Source: an uncultured Rhodospirillaceae bacterium (GTDB lineage Bacteria; Pseudomonadota; Alphaproteobacteria; CAAGCB01; CAG-977). From it: DNA of 27,049 bases. A program made the position numbers and the translations under genes. The stretch covers positions 1 to 27,049 of the forward strand of contig USCC01000017.1 in the NCBI GenBank assembly GCA_900553035.1, in the 5' to 3' direction. The notes below the pieces were generated by a model. The model made no database searches and was not told the origin of the DNA. It saw nothing but the letters and a program-made list of their open reading frames with translations. Each line of letters opens with the position of its first letter. Within the stretch, counting starts at the first letter, position 1. Positions 15,560-22,237 of the stretch are shown piece by piece.

Positions 15560-16603
15560 ATGTCTTTGAACGAGGTTTTTTCCCCGCAACCGGAAAACAA
15601 GTATGATGCGGCTGTAAAGCCGGTCGTTGATATTGACTTGTCGATCTGCGCGCCGGAACAGCAACCGCGCATGATTGCGCTGGTCAACCGTCTGGCCAAA
15701 AGCCCCTGTGGATTGGAAACCCTGGAAATCGCCCGCGAAGGCGGTTTCACGTTCAGCTTTTTCGACGGAAAAACCCGTTGCTGCGGTGCGTGCGACGAAG
15801 CCGGAAAGTGGATCAAGCTGAACCCCGCAATGACGGACGAAAAGCTTGTCGGAACCCTGTGCCACGAAGCTCGCCATGCCGGACAGTTCGTCCGCGGTGC
15901 GCATGAGGCTTTCGGTGTACAGGATGTCCGTTCGGAACTGATTCTGTTCCGTTCCATGGAAGCCGACGCACAGACATATGCCGTTACGGCCTGTCAGGAG
16001 CTGGCCGAAAAGGGCGACGGCGGGCCGTATCTGCGTTTTCAGGAACGCTATCCCGAAATTGAGCGTGCTTTTTCAACGGCGCGAGCCGAAAACGGCGGTG
16101 TTGTCAACCATGATGTTATGACGGCGACGTTCAAGGGATGGTACGATCAGAACCGCATCAAGACCGTTTATGAAGAATCCTATCAGGTTGACCCCATGCT
16201 GACCGAGCTGTCAAAGCTGATGGTCGGTCATGCGCCGGCGTATAAATACGACCATAAGGTTTCGGGTGCGGAGGCCGTTGCCATGGCGGGGTGGACAAAG
16301 AACGGAAACTATTTCACGGACGATCCTGCGGTTCTGGAAACGGGCAAATATGTCGAGGTGGCCGAGACGTCCCTGACGGCGATCCGGAATTTCTTTAAGG
16401 CGCGCGAAACGCTGACCGGCATGGCTCCGGATACGTCCATCGAAGGTCTTCCGACGCGCCGCAATCCTCTGCCGCCGAAAGAGATCAAGGATTATTCTTC
16501 GGCGCAGGAAAGGGAAGTGCGGGACGTTCTGTCGGTGAAAAAACAGATGGCCGAAGTTTCGCCCGTGGCTCGAATGAAAATTCTGGGGCGTACAGCGCGA
16601 TAG
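15560..16603 (+). CDS. Putative zinc metallopeptidase-like protein, solitary copy
   Basis: 347 residues with an AAGGATAAG ribosome-binding site, its own promoter and terminator. It keeps the array-1 architecture (ALVNRLAKSP, KLNPAMTDEKLVGTL, HEARH 102-106 with AGQ, EADA 134-137, TFKGWYDQ, YEESYQVDPM, GMAPDTSIEGLPTRR). The leader is different (MSLNEVFSPQPENKY), and the CR block is replaced by AMAGWTKNGNYFTDDP. It has a cysteine cluster CCGAC at 74-78 not seen in the others. Codon choice looks smoother and more ribosomal-like (many CGT/GGT/CTG) than in the array genes, hinting at higher expression. The function is unknown. Confidence 0.82.
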   Translation: MSLNEVFSPQPENKYDAAVKPVVDIDLSICAPEQQPRMIALVNRLAKSPCGLETLEIAREGGFTFSFFDGKTRCCGACDEAGKWIKLNPAMTDEKLVGTLCHEARHAGQFVRGAHEAFGVQDVRSELILFRSMEADAQTYAVTACQELAEKGDGGPYLRFQERYPEIERAFSTARAENGGVVNHDVMTATFKGWYDQNRIKTVYEESYQVDPMLTELSKLMVGHAPAYKYDHKVSGAEAVAMAGWTKNGNYFTDDPAVLETGKYVEVAETSLTAIRNFFKARETLTGMAPDTSIEGLPTRRNPLPPKEIKDYSSAQEREVRDVLSVKKQMAEVSPVARMKILGRTAR

Positions 16604-16615
16604 AAGGAACCGTTT

Positions 16616-16649
16616 AAAAAGCCTCTCCGGTTTGGAGAGGCTTTTTTTT
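16616..16649 (+). terminator. Terminator of the solitary peptidase-like gene
   Basis: GCCTCTCC (16621-16628) pairs with GGAGAGGC (16634-16641) across a 5-nt loop, extended by A5/T5 and followed by T8, 13 bases after the stop. Confidence 0.93.
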
Positions 16650-16947
16650 ATGCCGCGTCAGAGGGACGTGTGTTCCGGTTCCGCAGCGAACGGGATAATG
16701 ACAGGGATACCCGCGCGTCTGAAGCGCCTTGGCCGGCCTTAAGGAAGGAAAATGATATGAATGTGTCAAACAGGCCGCTTTCCCCGGCGAAAGGCGGCTG
16801 ATTTTTATGTTCGGGAACGCCGCGGCGCAGAGCTGTCGGACGAAGCGGGGAATGAGCCGGACGACGGAAGCAGAAAGTGGCTCTTCCCGGAGGAGAGGGA
16901 ACGGTTTCCGGGGGAAAAGGCTTATTTTGCTTTACGCCGGCGGTGCG
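16650..16947. other. Intergenic region with a possible tiny ORF and hairpin
   Basis: No convincing gene. A 14-codon frame at 16757-16801 (plus strand) has an AAGGAAGG site ahead of it. An imperfect stem (16774-16781 with 16790-16798) overlaps its end and is followed by ATTTTTAT, like a leader peptide with an attenuator or a small RNA end. No recognised gene follows directly on that strand. Confidence 0.3.
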
Positions 16948-17154
16948 TCAGGCGATAATGTCAGGCAGCAATTGATTCTGAAGGACAGCCATTTCATCAC
17001 GGACGGCCAGTTTGCGCTTTTTCAAACGCTGAACGCGAATCTGATCGAATCCGGGCTGTGAAACCAGGCTTTCAATGGCGACATCCAGATCCCGGTGCTC
17101 TGTTTCCAGCTCTGTCAGCTTGGCCTTAATCTGTTGTTGGGTAAGGGATTCCAT
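16948..17154 (-). CDS. YdcH family protein (DUF465)
   Basis: A 68-residue cytoplasmic protein of unknown biochemical role. It has the DUF465 pattern of two antiparallel helices: LTELETEHRDLDVAIESL, then IRVQRLKKRKLAVRDEMAVL, with the LKKRKLxxRDE motif typical of the family. It is transcribed divergently from the phosphofructokinase gene, 116 bases away. The ribosome-binding site is weak. A second YdcH-type gene lies on the other side of the same phosphofructokinase. No clear terminator is seen. Confidence 0.88.
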   Translation of the reverse strand: MESLTQQQIKAKLTELETEHRDLDVAIESLVSQPGFDQIRVQRLKKRKLAVRDEMAVLQNQLLPDIIA

Positions 17155-17270
17155 AGCGTTTTTGATCCGTGCGAATAAATTTTTATTCCAAATGTCATTT
17201 TAGACTAGCAGAAACGAACGAAAAAAGGTATGGATTTCAATGAAAAAAGATTCATAAGGAGTTTTCGACA

Positions 17271-18359
17271 ATGGCGCAAATCAAGCGTATTGGTGTTTTA
17301 ACGAGTGGCGGCGACTGTGCGGGGCTGAATGCCGTTATCCGCGCCGTCGTCCATCGGGCGATCTGGACGTACGGCTGGGAAGTCTACGGCATTTTGGACG
17401 GAACGGATGGTTTGACTTTCCGCCCGCTGCGCTACCGCAAAATGTCGATTGCGGACTTCCATACGCCCTATGCCCGTTTAGGCGGCACGATGCTGGGCAC
17501 GATCAACAAGGGAAGCCCTTTTGCTTATCCGATGCCGGACGGCACGACGAAGGATCTGACCGAGGATTTCGGCGCCGGATGTCGTGAACTGGGGCTGGAC
17601 GCTCTGGCGGTCATTGGCGGCGACGGCAGTATGTCGATCGTGAGCCGTCTGTGCCGCGGCGCGGGCATTACGATGGTCGGCATTCCCAAGACCATTGACA
17701 ACGATACGCCGATTACGGAACATTCGGTCGGTTTTTCGACGGCGCGTGACGTGTGCGTCGAAGCTTTGGATCGTCTGGACGCGACGGCAGCCAGCCATCA
17801 CCGTGTGATGATTCTGGAAGTCATGGGGCGTGATGCGGGTCATATCGCTCTGCATTCGGCGATTGCTGGCGGTGCGGATGTCTGTCTGATTCCCGAAGTC
17901 CCCTATACGCTGGAAGGCGTTGTTCGCAAGCTTCATCTGGTGCGTGAACAGGGGCGCGACCATGCGTTGGTCGTCGTTGCCGAAGGGGTCAAGACGCCGG
18001 AAGGCACGAACATTACGGTGGATCAGGTGGACGGTACGCGTTACGGCGGTATCGGCCATTATCTGAGCGTCAAGCTGAATGAAATTGATCCGCGTTTCTC
18101 GACACGTGTGACGGTTCTCGGCCATGTCCAGCGCGGCGGCGTCCCGGCGGCTCATGACCGTCTGGCGGCTTCGGCCTTCGGCGTTCATGCCGTTGACGTT
18201 CTGGCGCAGGGCAAAACGGACCGCATGGTCGCCTGGAAAGATGGCGGCATCACCGATGTCGGTCTGGACGAAGTCGTCGCTGTCGGTTCTGCTCCGGTTG
18301 ACCCGAACGGCATGCTGGTTCGCACCGCACGCGGTTTGGGTATGTATGTCGGCGAGTAA
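17271..18359 (+). CDS. 6-phosphofructokinase (group III / mixed-substrate type)
   Basis: Cytoplasmic glycolytic enzyme phosphorylating fructose 6-phosphate. 362 residues with TSGGDCAGLNAVIR (11-24), GGDGS (116-120), PKTIDND (139-145, catalytic Asp), MGRDAGHIAL, IPEVPY and VLGHVQRGG. The phosphoryl-donor determinants are mixed: the position equivalent to E. coli Gly104 is Gly (as in ATP enzymes), while the one equivalent to Gly124 is Lys (as in pyrophosphate enzymes). That combination is known from group III ATP-using PFKs such as those of actinomycetes, so ATP is the likelier donor but PPi cannot be excluded. AAGGAG precedes the ATG, and the gene is followed by a strong terminator. Commonly annotated pfkA or pfp; I leave the symbol open. 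Confidence 0.95.
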   Translation: MAQIKRIGVLTSGGDCAGLNAVIRAVVHRAIWTYGWEVYGILDGTDGLTFRPLRYRKMSIADFHTPYARLGGTMLGTINKGSPFAYPMPDGTTKDLTEDFGAGCRELGLDALAVIGGDGSMSIVSRLCRGAGITMVGIPKTIDNDTPITEHSVGFSTARDVCVEALDRLDATAASHHRVMILEVMGRDAGHIALHSAIAGGADVCLIPEVPYTLEGVVRKLHLVREQGRDHALVVVAEGVKTPEGTNITVDQVDGTRYGGIGHYLSVKLNEIDPRFSTRVTVLGHVQRGGVPAAHDRLAASAFGVHAVDVLAQGKTDRMVAWKDGGITDVGLDEVVAVGSAPVDPNGMLVRTARGLGMYVGE

Positions 18360-18373
18360 TTAAGCTGTTGATT

Positions 18374-18408
18374 AAAAAACGGAAAGGCCGGGGTCTTTCC
18401 GTTTTTTT
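18374..18408 (+). terminator. Terminator of phosphofructokinase gene
   Basis: A 13-bp stem (18374-18386 with 18395-18407) with an 8-nt loop and seven T begins 15 bases after the stop. Confidence 0.92.
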
Positions 18409-18419
18409 ATATTGAACAT

Positions 18420-18451
18420 CCCTTTTAAAAAATTTTTAAAGGGAGTATAAT
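18420..18451 (+). promoter_or_regulatory. Dyad and -10 element before the second ydcH-like gene
   Basis: CCCTTT (18420-18425) and AAAGGG (18438-18443) form an AT-centred inverted repeat directly before a perfect TATAAT (18446-18451), 41 bases before the ATG at 18492. The -35 region is inside the dyad and poor, so an activator or overlapping operator is possible. Confidence 0.45.
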
Positions 18452-18491
18452 GATTTATGTTGTGGGATACCGTTTTTTAGGAGGGACTTGT

Positions 18492-18668
18492 ATGACCAGT
18501 GAAAATAACCATCTCCAGGCTTTGAAAGCAAAGCATGCCGCGCTGGATGCCGCAATCAACGAAGAACTTTCAAGGCCTCTTCCCGATGAAGTCGTCCTTG
18601 CAACGTTGAAACGGCAGAAGCTGAAACTGAAAGAAGAAATTGAGTTGAGCGCGCCGACAGCCGGTTAA
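18492..18668 (+). CDS. YdcH family protein (DUF465), short
   Basis: 58 residues from the ATG at 18492, chosen because AGGAGGG lies 8 bases upstream; the in-frame ATG at 18450 would put that site inside the gene. The pattern matches DUF465: LQALKAKHAALDAAINEEL followed by VVLATLKRQKLKLKEEIELS. The protein is two short helices, likely cytoplasmic, of unknown role. It has its own -10 element and terminator, so it is not in the phosphofructokinase transcript although adjacent to it. Confidence 0.88.
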   Translation: MTSENNHLQALKAKHAALDAAINEELSRPLPDEVVLATLKRQKLKLKEEIELSAPTAG

Positions 18669-18689
18669 TTTCCCGATCAGGTTTTTTAT

Positions 18690-18725
18690 AAAAGCACCGT
18701 TCCAGTGGGGGGCGGTGTTTTTTTT
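18690..18725 (+). terminator. Terminator of the short ydcH-like gene
   Basis: AAAAGCACCG (18690-18699) pairs with CGGTGTTTTT-type sequence (from 18713, one G-T wobble) over a 13-nt loop, followed by a T run. It begins 22 bases after the stop. Confidence 0.7.
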
Positions 18726-19001
18726 GCCGAAATCCGTGCGCTCCGAGACAGCCGGAAGGGGCCGGACTCGCTGTTTGTGCTCTGTTTTCGGGAGAGGGCG
18801 GAATTGTTCGGGCCTTTTGAAGTCTGCGTACGTATGGAAGCCGTTTGCGGTGAGGTTGGCGAACGGCGGCGGAGTCCATTAAAACGGAAATTTTTCGGCT
18901 TTTTTCAGGACGGACGGTCTTCTGAAAAAGGGAGAAAAGCGGGGGGCCGCCGCACAGGTCTGTCAGAGAAGGAGGGCGGGCTTTGCTTTCATGCCGTGAA
19001 T

Positions 19002-19260
19002 GTCAGCGGCGGCGGAAACGCCGGAAAGAGGCTTTGCAAAAAAGAACAGAGGCTATTCGAGGTCGCGGGCAAAAGTGGGCCAAGTCCTTTGAAAGGCATA
19101 TTTGGAGGCTTTGTTGTCCCGGCTTCGGAGGTCAGGCGGCGGCGGAAACGCCGGAAAGAGGCTTTGCAAAAAAGAACAGAGGCTATTCGAGGTCGCGGGC
19201 AAAAGTGGGTCAAGTCCTTTAAAAGGCATGTTTGAAGCCTTTGTTGTCCCGGCTTCGGAG
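19002..19260. repeat. Two tandem copies of a 130-bp non-coding repeat
   Basis: Bases 19002-19130 and 19131-19260 are tandem copies with only a few differences, and the first bases of a third copy (GTCAGG) follow. Each unit contains a short conserved hairpin (CCTTT-N-AAAGG, with the loop base changed between copies). The stretch 18726-19261 contains long open frames, but their translations simply follow the repeat, have no ribosome-binding site and no family motif, so I call it non-coding. Part of the unit (AAGAGGCTTTG, then A6G and AACAG) recurs in inverse orientation near 9160-9185. Confidence 0.85.
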
Positions 19261-19261
19261 G

Positions 19262-19714
19262 TCAGGGTGTTTTTTTCATATGCAGAAGGGGAAAGGGGCG
19301 GCCGTCGGCGTCTTTTTCCGAACGGCCGAAAACGCTGAAACCGCAGTGTTCATAAAATCCGGCCGCCTGCGGATTCTGTTCATTGACATCAACGTATTCC
19401 GCGTTCAGGACGTCGGCGGCGTACCGGAGAAGTTTCTTTCCAATGCCCCGGCCGCGCTGTTCCGGCGCGACGAAAAGCATTTCGATTTTCGTTCCTTCCA
19501 TTCCCATGAAAGCCGCCGGTTTTCCGTCTTCTTTTTCCACGGTGAACAGATGGTTTATTCCCCGGAGGGCTTTATCTGTACAGGGACGGAGGGACAGGAT
19601 GTCCTGTTCGCACAGAAAAAGATGTGTTTCCCGCACAGAGGCTTCCCACAGCCGGAGGAGGGACGCGATTTTTCCGTCCGTCCGAAGGTTCATCGGTACC
19701 GAAACAATATTCAT
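19262..19714 (-). CDS. GNAT N-acetyltransferase, YjaB-like
   Basis: Acetyl-CoA-dependent N-acetyltransferase; substrate unknown. 150 residues. The acetyl-CoA site is EMLFVAPEQRGRGIGKKLL (78-96, Q/RxxGxG/A at 86-91). The C-terminal run VDVNEQNPQAAGFYEHCGF then VFGRSEKDADGRPFPLLHM closely follows the YjaB pattern (VNEQNxQAxGFYxxxGFxVxGRSExD), with Tyr121 as the usual general acid. AAAGGAG lies 7-8 bases before the ATG, and TATAAT (19745-19750, minus strand) suggests a promoter. The gene ends inside the edge of the tandem repeat at 19260, so its 3' end has no obvious terminator. Confidence 0.92.
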   Translation of the reverse strand: MNIVSVPMNLRTDGKIASLLRLWEASVRETHLFLCEQDILSLRPCTDKALRGINHLFTVEKEDGKPAAFMGMEGTKIEMLFVAPEQRGRGIGKKLLRYAADVLNAEYVDVNEQNPQAAGFYEHCGFSVFGRSEKDADGRPFPLLHMKKTP

Positions 19715-19813
19715 GGCAGGCTCCTTTGATGGAAAAGACGGTCTATTATAAAAAGGCCGTTTTGAAAAAGAACAGGAAAAAAGTTTTCTTGTTTCAAGAG
19801 GTGTCCGAAATTA

Positions 19814-19842
19814 TGGACAAAAAAATAAAAAGGGTTTAATGT
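19814..19842 (+). promoter_or_regulatory. Promoter of array 2 gene 1
   Basis: TGGACA (19814-19819), 17 bases, TAATGT (19837-19842), 34 bases before the ATG at 19877. Confidence 0.5.
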
Positions 19843-19876
19843 CCTTTTATCTTTACTTTTATCGGGTGGCATTCAC

Positions 19877-21115
19877 ATGGCGGATATACAGGAAATAAAG
19901 GCCGGTCTGATCGGCCGTCTGCAGATTACGGAAGACGAAAAAGCCGAAAAACAGCGCTTCAGTGCGCTTCTGGATGCCGTTGCCGTCATGGACGGCGGGG
20001 AAGAGACTCTGACAAAAATGGCATTAAATGCCTGCCGTTTTTACTTTGAACCGCCCGGGCCGGGGAAAGAGGCCGGTTTTCTGCCCGCCCTGAACGCGAT
20101 TTACATGAACGCCGGGGCAGACGACGCGAAACTGGCCGCCGCTTTTCTGGAACACTCACAACGCGCGGCCATCCACGCGGAACGGGGGAGCCGGGATATT
20201 ATCAAAAACGCTCTGTGGGCACAGAAAAGGGGCGAGCGCGATGCGTTCGACCGGATGGTTGACGCGGCCTGCCGGACGGCCGTCGGACGTGAAATTCTGG
20301 ATAAGGTTGCGCCTTTGGGGTATTCCTTTTGTTTTGAAAATCTCTCGCAACAACAGATAAAAGGCGTCTGTCATTCCGACCGGCGCCAGATTGTGCTGAA
20401 TTCCGCATGCCGCACGGAAGACCTGGTGACGACGTTGATTCATGAAGCGTGTCACGCCGTTCAGTACGCCTCTTTTCCAAAGGACGCTTCGAAGCTTAAC
20501 GCCGCCGATCGCTTTAAAACCCTGCGTGCTGTCGAAGCGGATGCCTGTGCGCATCAGGCCCTTTTCGCATATCAGCTGAAAGACGTGTGGCCCCGGGCGT
20601 ATGATGTGTCGCTTGAATCCCCTCTGATGCAGGCGTTCGTCCGCGAAAAGGACAAGGGAGCCGAAGACGGAAAGGCGGCCGAGGCGGCGTTTAACGCCTG
20701 GTATGACATCGGAACGTACCAGCGCGGGTATGAAAAGGATCATAAGAACCTGATCCGTTTTACGTGTCTGCGAGCCATGGAGCGGGGAGAGAAAGGATTT
20801 ATGCGGGAGTCCTGCTCAAATGAAGAAATCCTGTCCGTCTGCCGCATCGGCGGCCGTCCGTATGTTTCGCCCGATTTTCTGTCATCAGAGAAAGCCTGTG
20901 CCATTTTCCGCTCAACGCGGGAGGAAATCGCCGATATTGCACAGAAGCTGGCCGATGCAACGGGGGAAAAGCCGGATATGTCGGTGACGGCGCTTCCTGT
21001 CCGTGAGGATTTGGCTCGGAAGTCCGCGGAAAAGGAAGGGCTTGAATCCTTTTCGGATGCTGTTTCGGGTCGGAAGGCGCTTGTTTTCAGAAAAACGGCC
21101 CGGGGGCGAGGCTGA
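19877..21115 (+). CDS. Putative zinc metallopeptidase-like protein with degenerate N-terminal copy, array 2 gene 1
   Basis: 412 residues. Residues about 24-103 repeat the N-terminal half of the family (QRFSALLDAVAV, ALNAIYMNAGADDAKLAAAF), but the zinc motif position reads EHSQRA (92-97), so this module cannot bind zinc the same way. The second module (about 121 onward) is complete: FDRMVDAACRTAVGREILDKV, QIVLNSACR, HEACH (189-193), EADA (220-223), AFNAWYDI, YEKDHKNLI, VCRIGGRPYVSPDFL, PDMSVTALPVRED. The usual Arg of HExRH is Cys here. The ribosome-binding site is weak (GGGTGG). It is separated from gene 2 by 107 bases with a promoter. No signal peptide. Function unknown. Confidence 0.82.
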   Translation: MADIQEIKAGLIGRLQITEDEKAEKQRFSALLDAVAVMDGGEETLTKMALNACRFYFEPPGPGKEAGFLPALNAIYMNAGADDAKLAAAFLEHSQRAAIHAERGSRDIIKNALWAQKRGERDAFDRMVDAACRTAVGREILDKVAPLGYSFCFENLSQQQIKGVCHSDRRQIVLNSACRTEDLVTTLIHEACHAVQYASFPKDASKLNAADRFKTLRAVEADACAHQALFAYQLKDVWPRAYDVSLESPLMQAFVREKDKGAEDGKAAEAAFNAWYDIGTYQRGYEKDHKNLIRFTCLRAMERGEKGFMRESCSNEEILSVCRIGGRPYVSPDFLSSEKACAIFRSTREEIADIAQKLADATGEKPDMSVTALPVREDLARKSAEKEGLESFSDAVSGRKALVFRKTARGRG

Positions 21116-21163
21116 CAGCCTGCGGAAAAGCCGGCGACGGGGTGGTGTTTTATACATAAATGA

Positions 21164-21192
21164 TAGACAAAAACACGAAAAGCCGCTATCCT
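21164..21192 (+). promoter_or_regulatory. Promoter of array 2 genes 2-4
   Basis: TAGACA (21164-21169), 17 bases, TATCCT (21187-21192), 30 bases before the ATG at 21223. Confidence 0.65.
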
Positions 21193-21222
21193 GTCTTCAT
21201 GATCATATGAAGGAAAGCGCTG

Positions 21223-22227
21223 ATGTCCGCTCTTGTTGAACAGTTTCTTGACAAGCCTCGCAGAAAACATGCCTGCGGGGAAAAGCGCACTTCCGTTCCC
21301 GGCCAAAATGTCCTGAGCCGTGCTTTCGCCGTTTCTTCAAAAGAAAACGGCGCTGATGAAAAGCAGGTCTTCGATATGCTTCTGGCCGTCGCCTATCAGA
21401 CCCCGACGGGAAAGAAGATCCTGGACGACGTTTCGCGCCTGGGATATTCCTTTTCATTTGAACCCGGCATGAATAAAGGCGGATGCTGTTATCCGGGGGA
21501 GAAAAAAATCACGCTCAGCCCGGAATGCGGTTTCAACCACATGCTGGTGAGCCTGGTGCATGAAGGTCGTCACGCAATCCAGCATTCTCTGGCCGCCGGA
21601 CATCTGGAGCAATACCGTTATCAGGTCGCGGATTTCTACAAATACGACCGTGCTGTCGAAGCGGATGCCGTCGCTTTTGAAACCGCCTTCACGCATGAAT
21701 TGAAGACCGTTTATCCGGCGGCTTACCGGGAAAAAGCCGCGTCCGGTTTCCCGATGCTTCCGGCGTATGAAAAAGAGCTTGAGGCTTCGGGCGATGCGGG
21801 GAAGGCGCTGGAGGCATCTTTCCGGGCGTGGTATGGATGCGTCGCGTACCGGGATTATTATGACCGGGACAACCGGGAATTCATTGATTACATTTTAAAG
21901 GGCTGTACGGCGGAAAATGATCCGACAGCGTTTCAGATCCCTGTTTCTTCGCAGGAAATTCTGAAGATCTGCCCGAACGGAAAACGCCCGTACGTCGACC
22001 CCGGCTTTCTGGAAACGCCGGCGGCCTTTTCCATTCCGGCCGAAGATAAGGCGGACATTGAGAGAAAAATGAAAATCTACGCTTCGTCCGTGAAGGGAGC
22101 GTCGGCCGACATGTCGGTTATGCGAATGTATTCACGGGATCGGGAAGGAAACATTCTGCCGCATTCGGAAAAGAAAGAGGCGGCCGTCGCGGCGTTTCTG
22201 ATCCGTGGGACGGGGCGCCGGAGATAA
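21223..22227 (+). CDS. Putative zinc metallopeptidase-like protein, array 2 gene 2
   Basis: 334 residues with an AAGGAAAG ribosome-binding site. Single-module member: VFDMLLAVAYQTPTGKKILD, ITLSPEC, HEGRH (113-117) with AIQ, EADA (146-149), SFRAWYGC, YYDRDNREFIDYI, ICPNGKRPYVDPGFLETP and ADMSVMRMYSRD. The amino end (MSALVEQFLDKPRRKHACGE) and the GMNKGGCC loop before the zinc strand are close to those of array 2 gene 4, so genes 2 and 4 are the nearest pair in this array. It is 10 bases ahead of gene 3 and clearly co-transcribed with it. Function unknown. Confidence 0.83.
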   Translation: MSALVEQFLDKPRRKHACGEKRTSVPGQNVLSRAFAVSSKENGADEKQVFDMLLAVAYQTPTGKKILDDVSRLGYSFSFEPGMNKGGCCYPGEKKITLSPECGFNHMLVSLVHEGRHAIQHSLAAGHLEQYRYQVADFYKYDRAVEADAVAFETAFTHELKTVYPAAYREKAASGFPMLPAYEKELEASGDAGKALEASFRAWYGCVAYRDYYDRDNREFIDYILKGCTAENDPTAFQIPVSSQEILKICPNGKRPYVDPGFLETPAAFSIPAEDKADIERKMKIYASSVKGASADMSVMRMYSRDREGNILPHSEKKEAAVAAFLIRGTGRRR

Positions 22228-22237
22228 AGGGGGAGAA

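Noticed and set aside
15365..15904. 179-codon minus-strand open frame
   Set aside because: Mostly antisense to the solitary peptidase-like gene; no ribosome-binding site or motif.
17478..18188. 236-codon minus-strand open frame
   Set aside because: Antisense to the phosphofructokinase gene.
18705..19235. 176-codon plus-strand open frame over the tandem repeat
   Set aside because: Begins inside the terminator of the ydcH-like gene, and its sequence just follows the 130-bp repeat; no ribosome-binding site.
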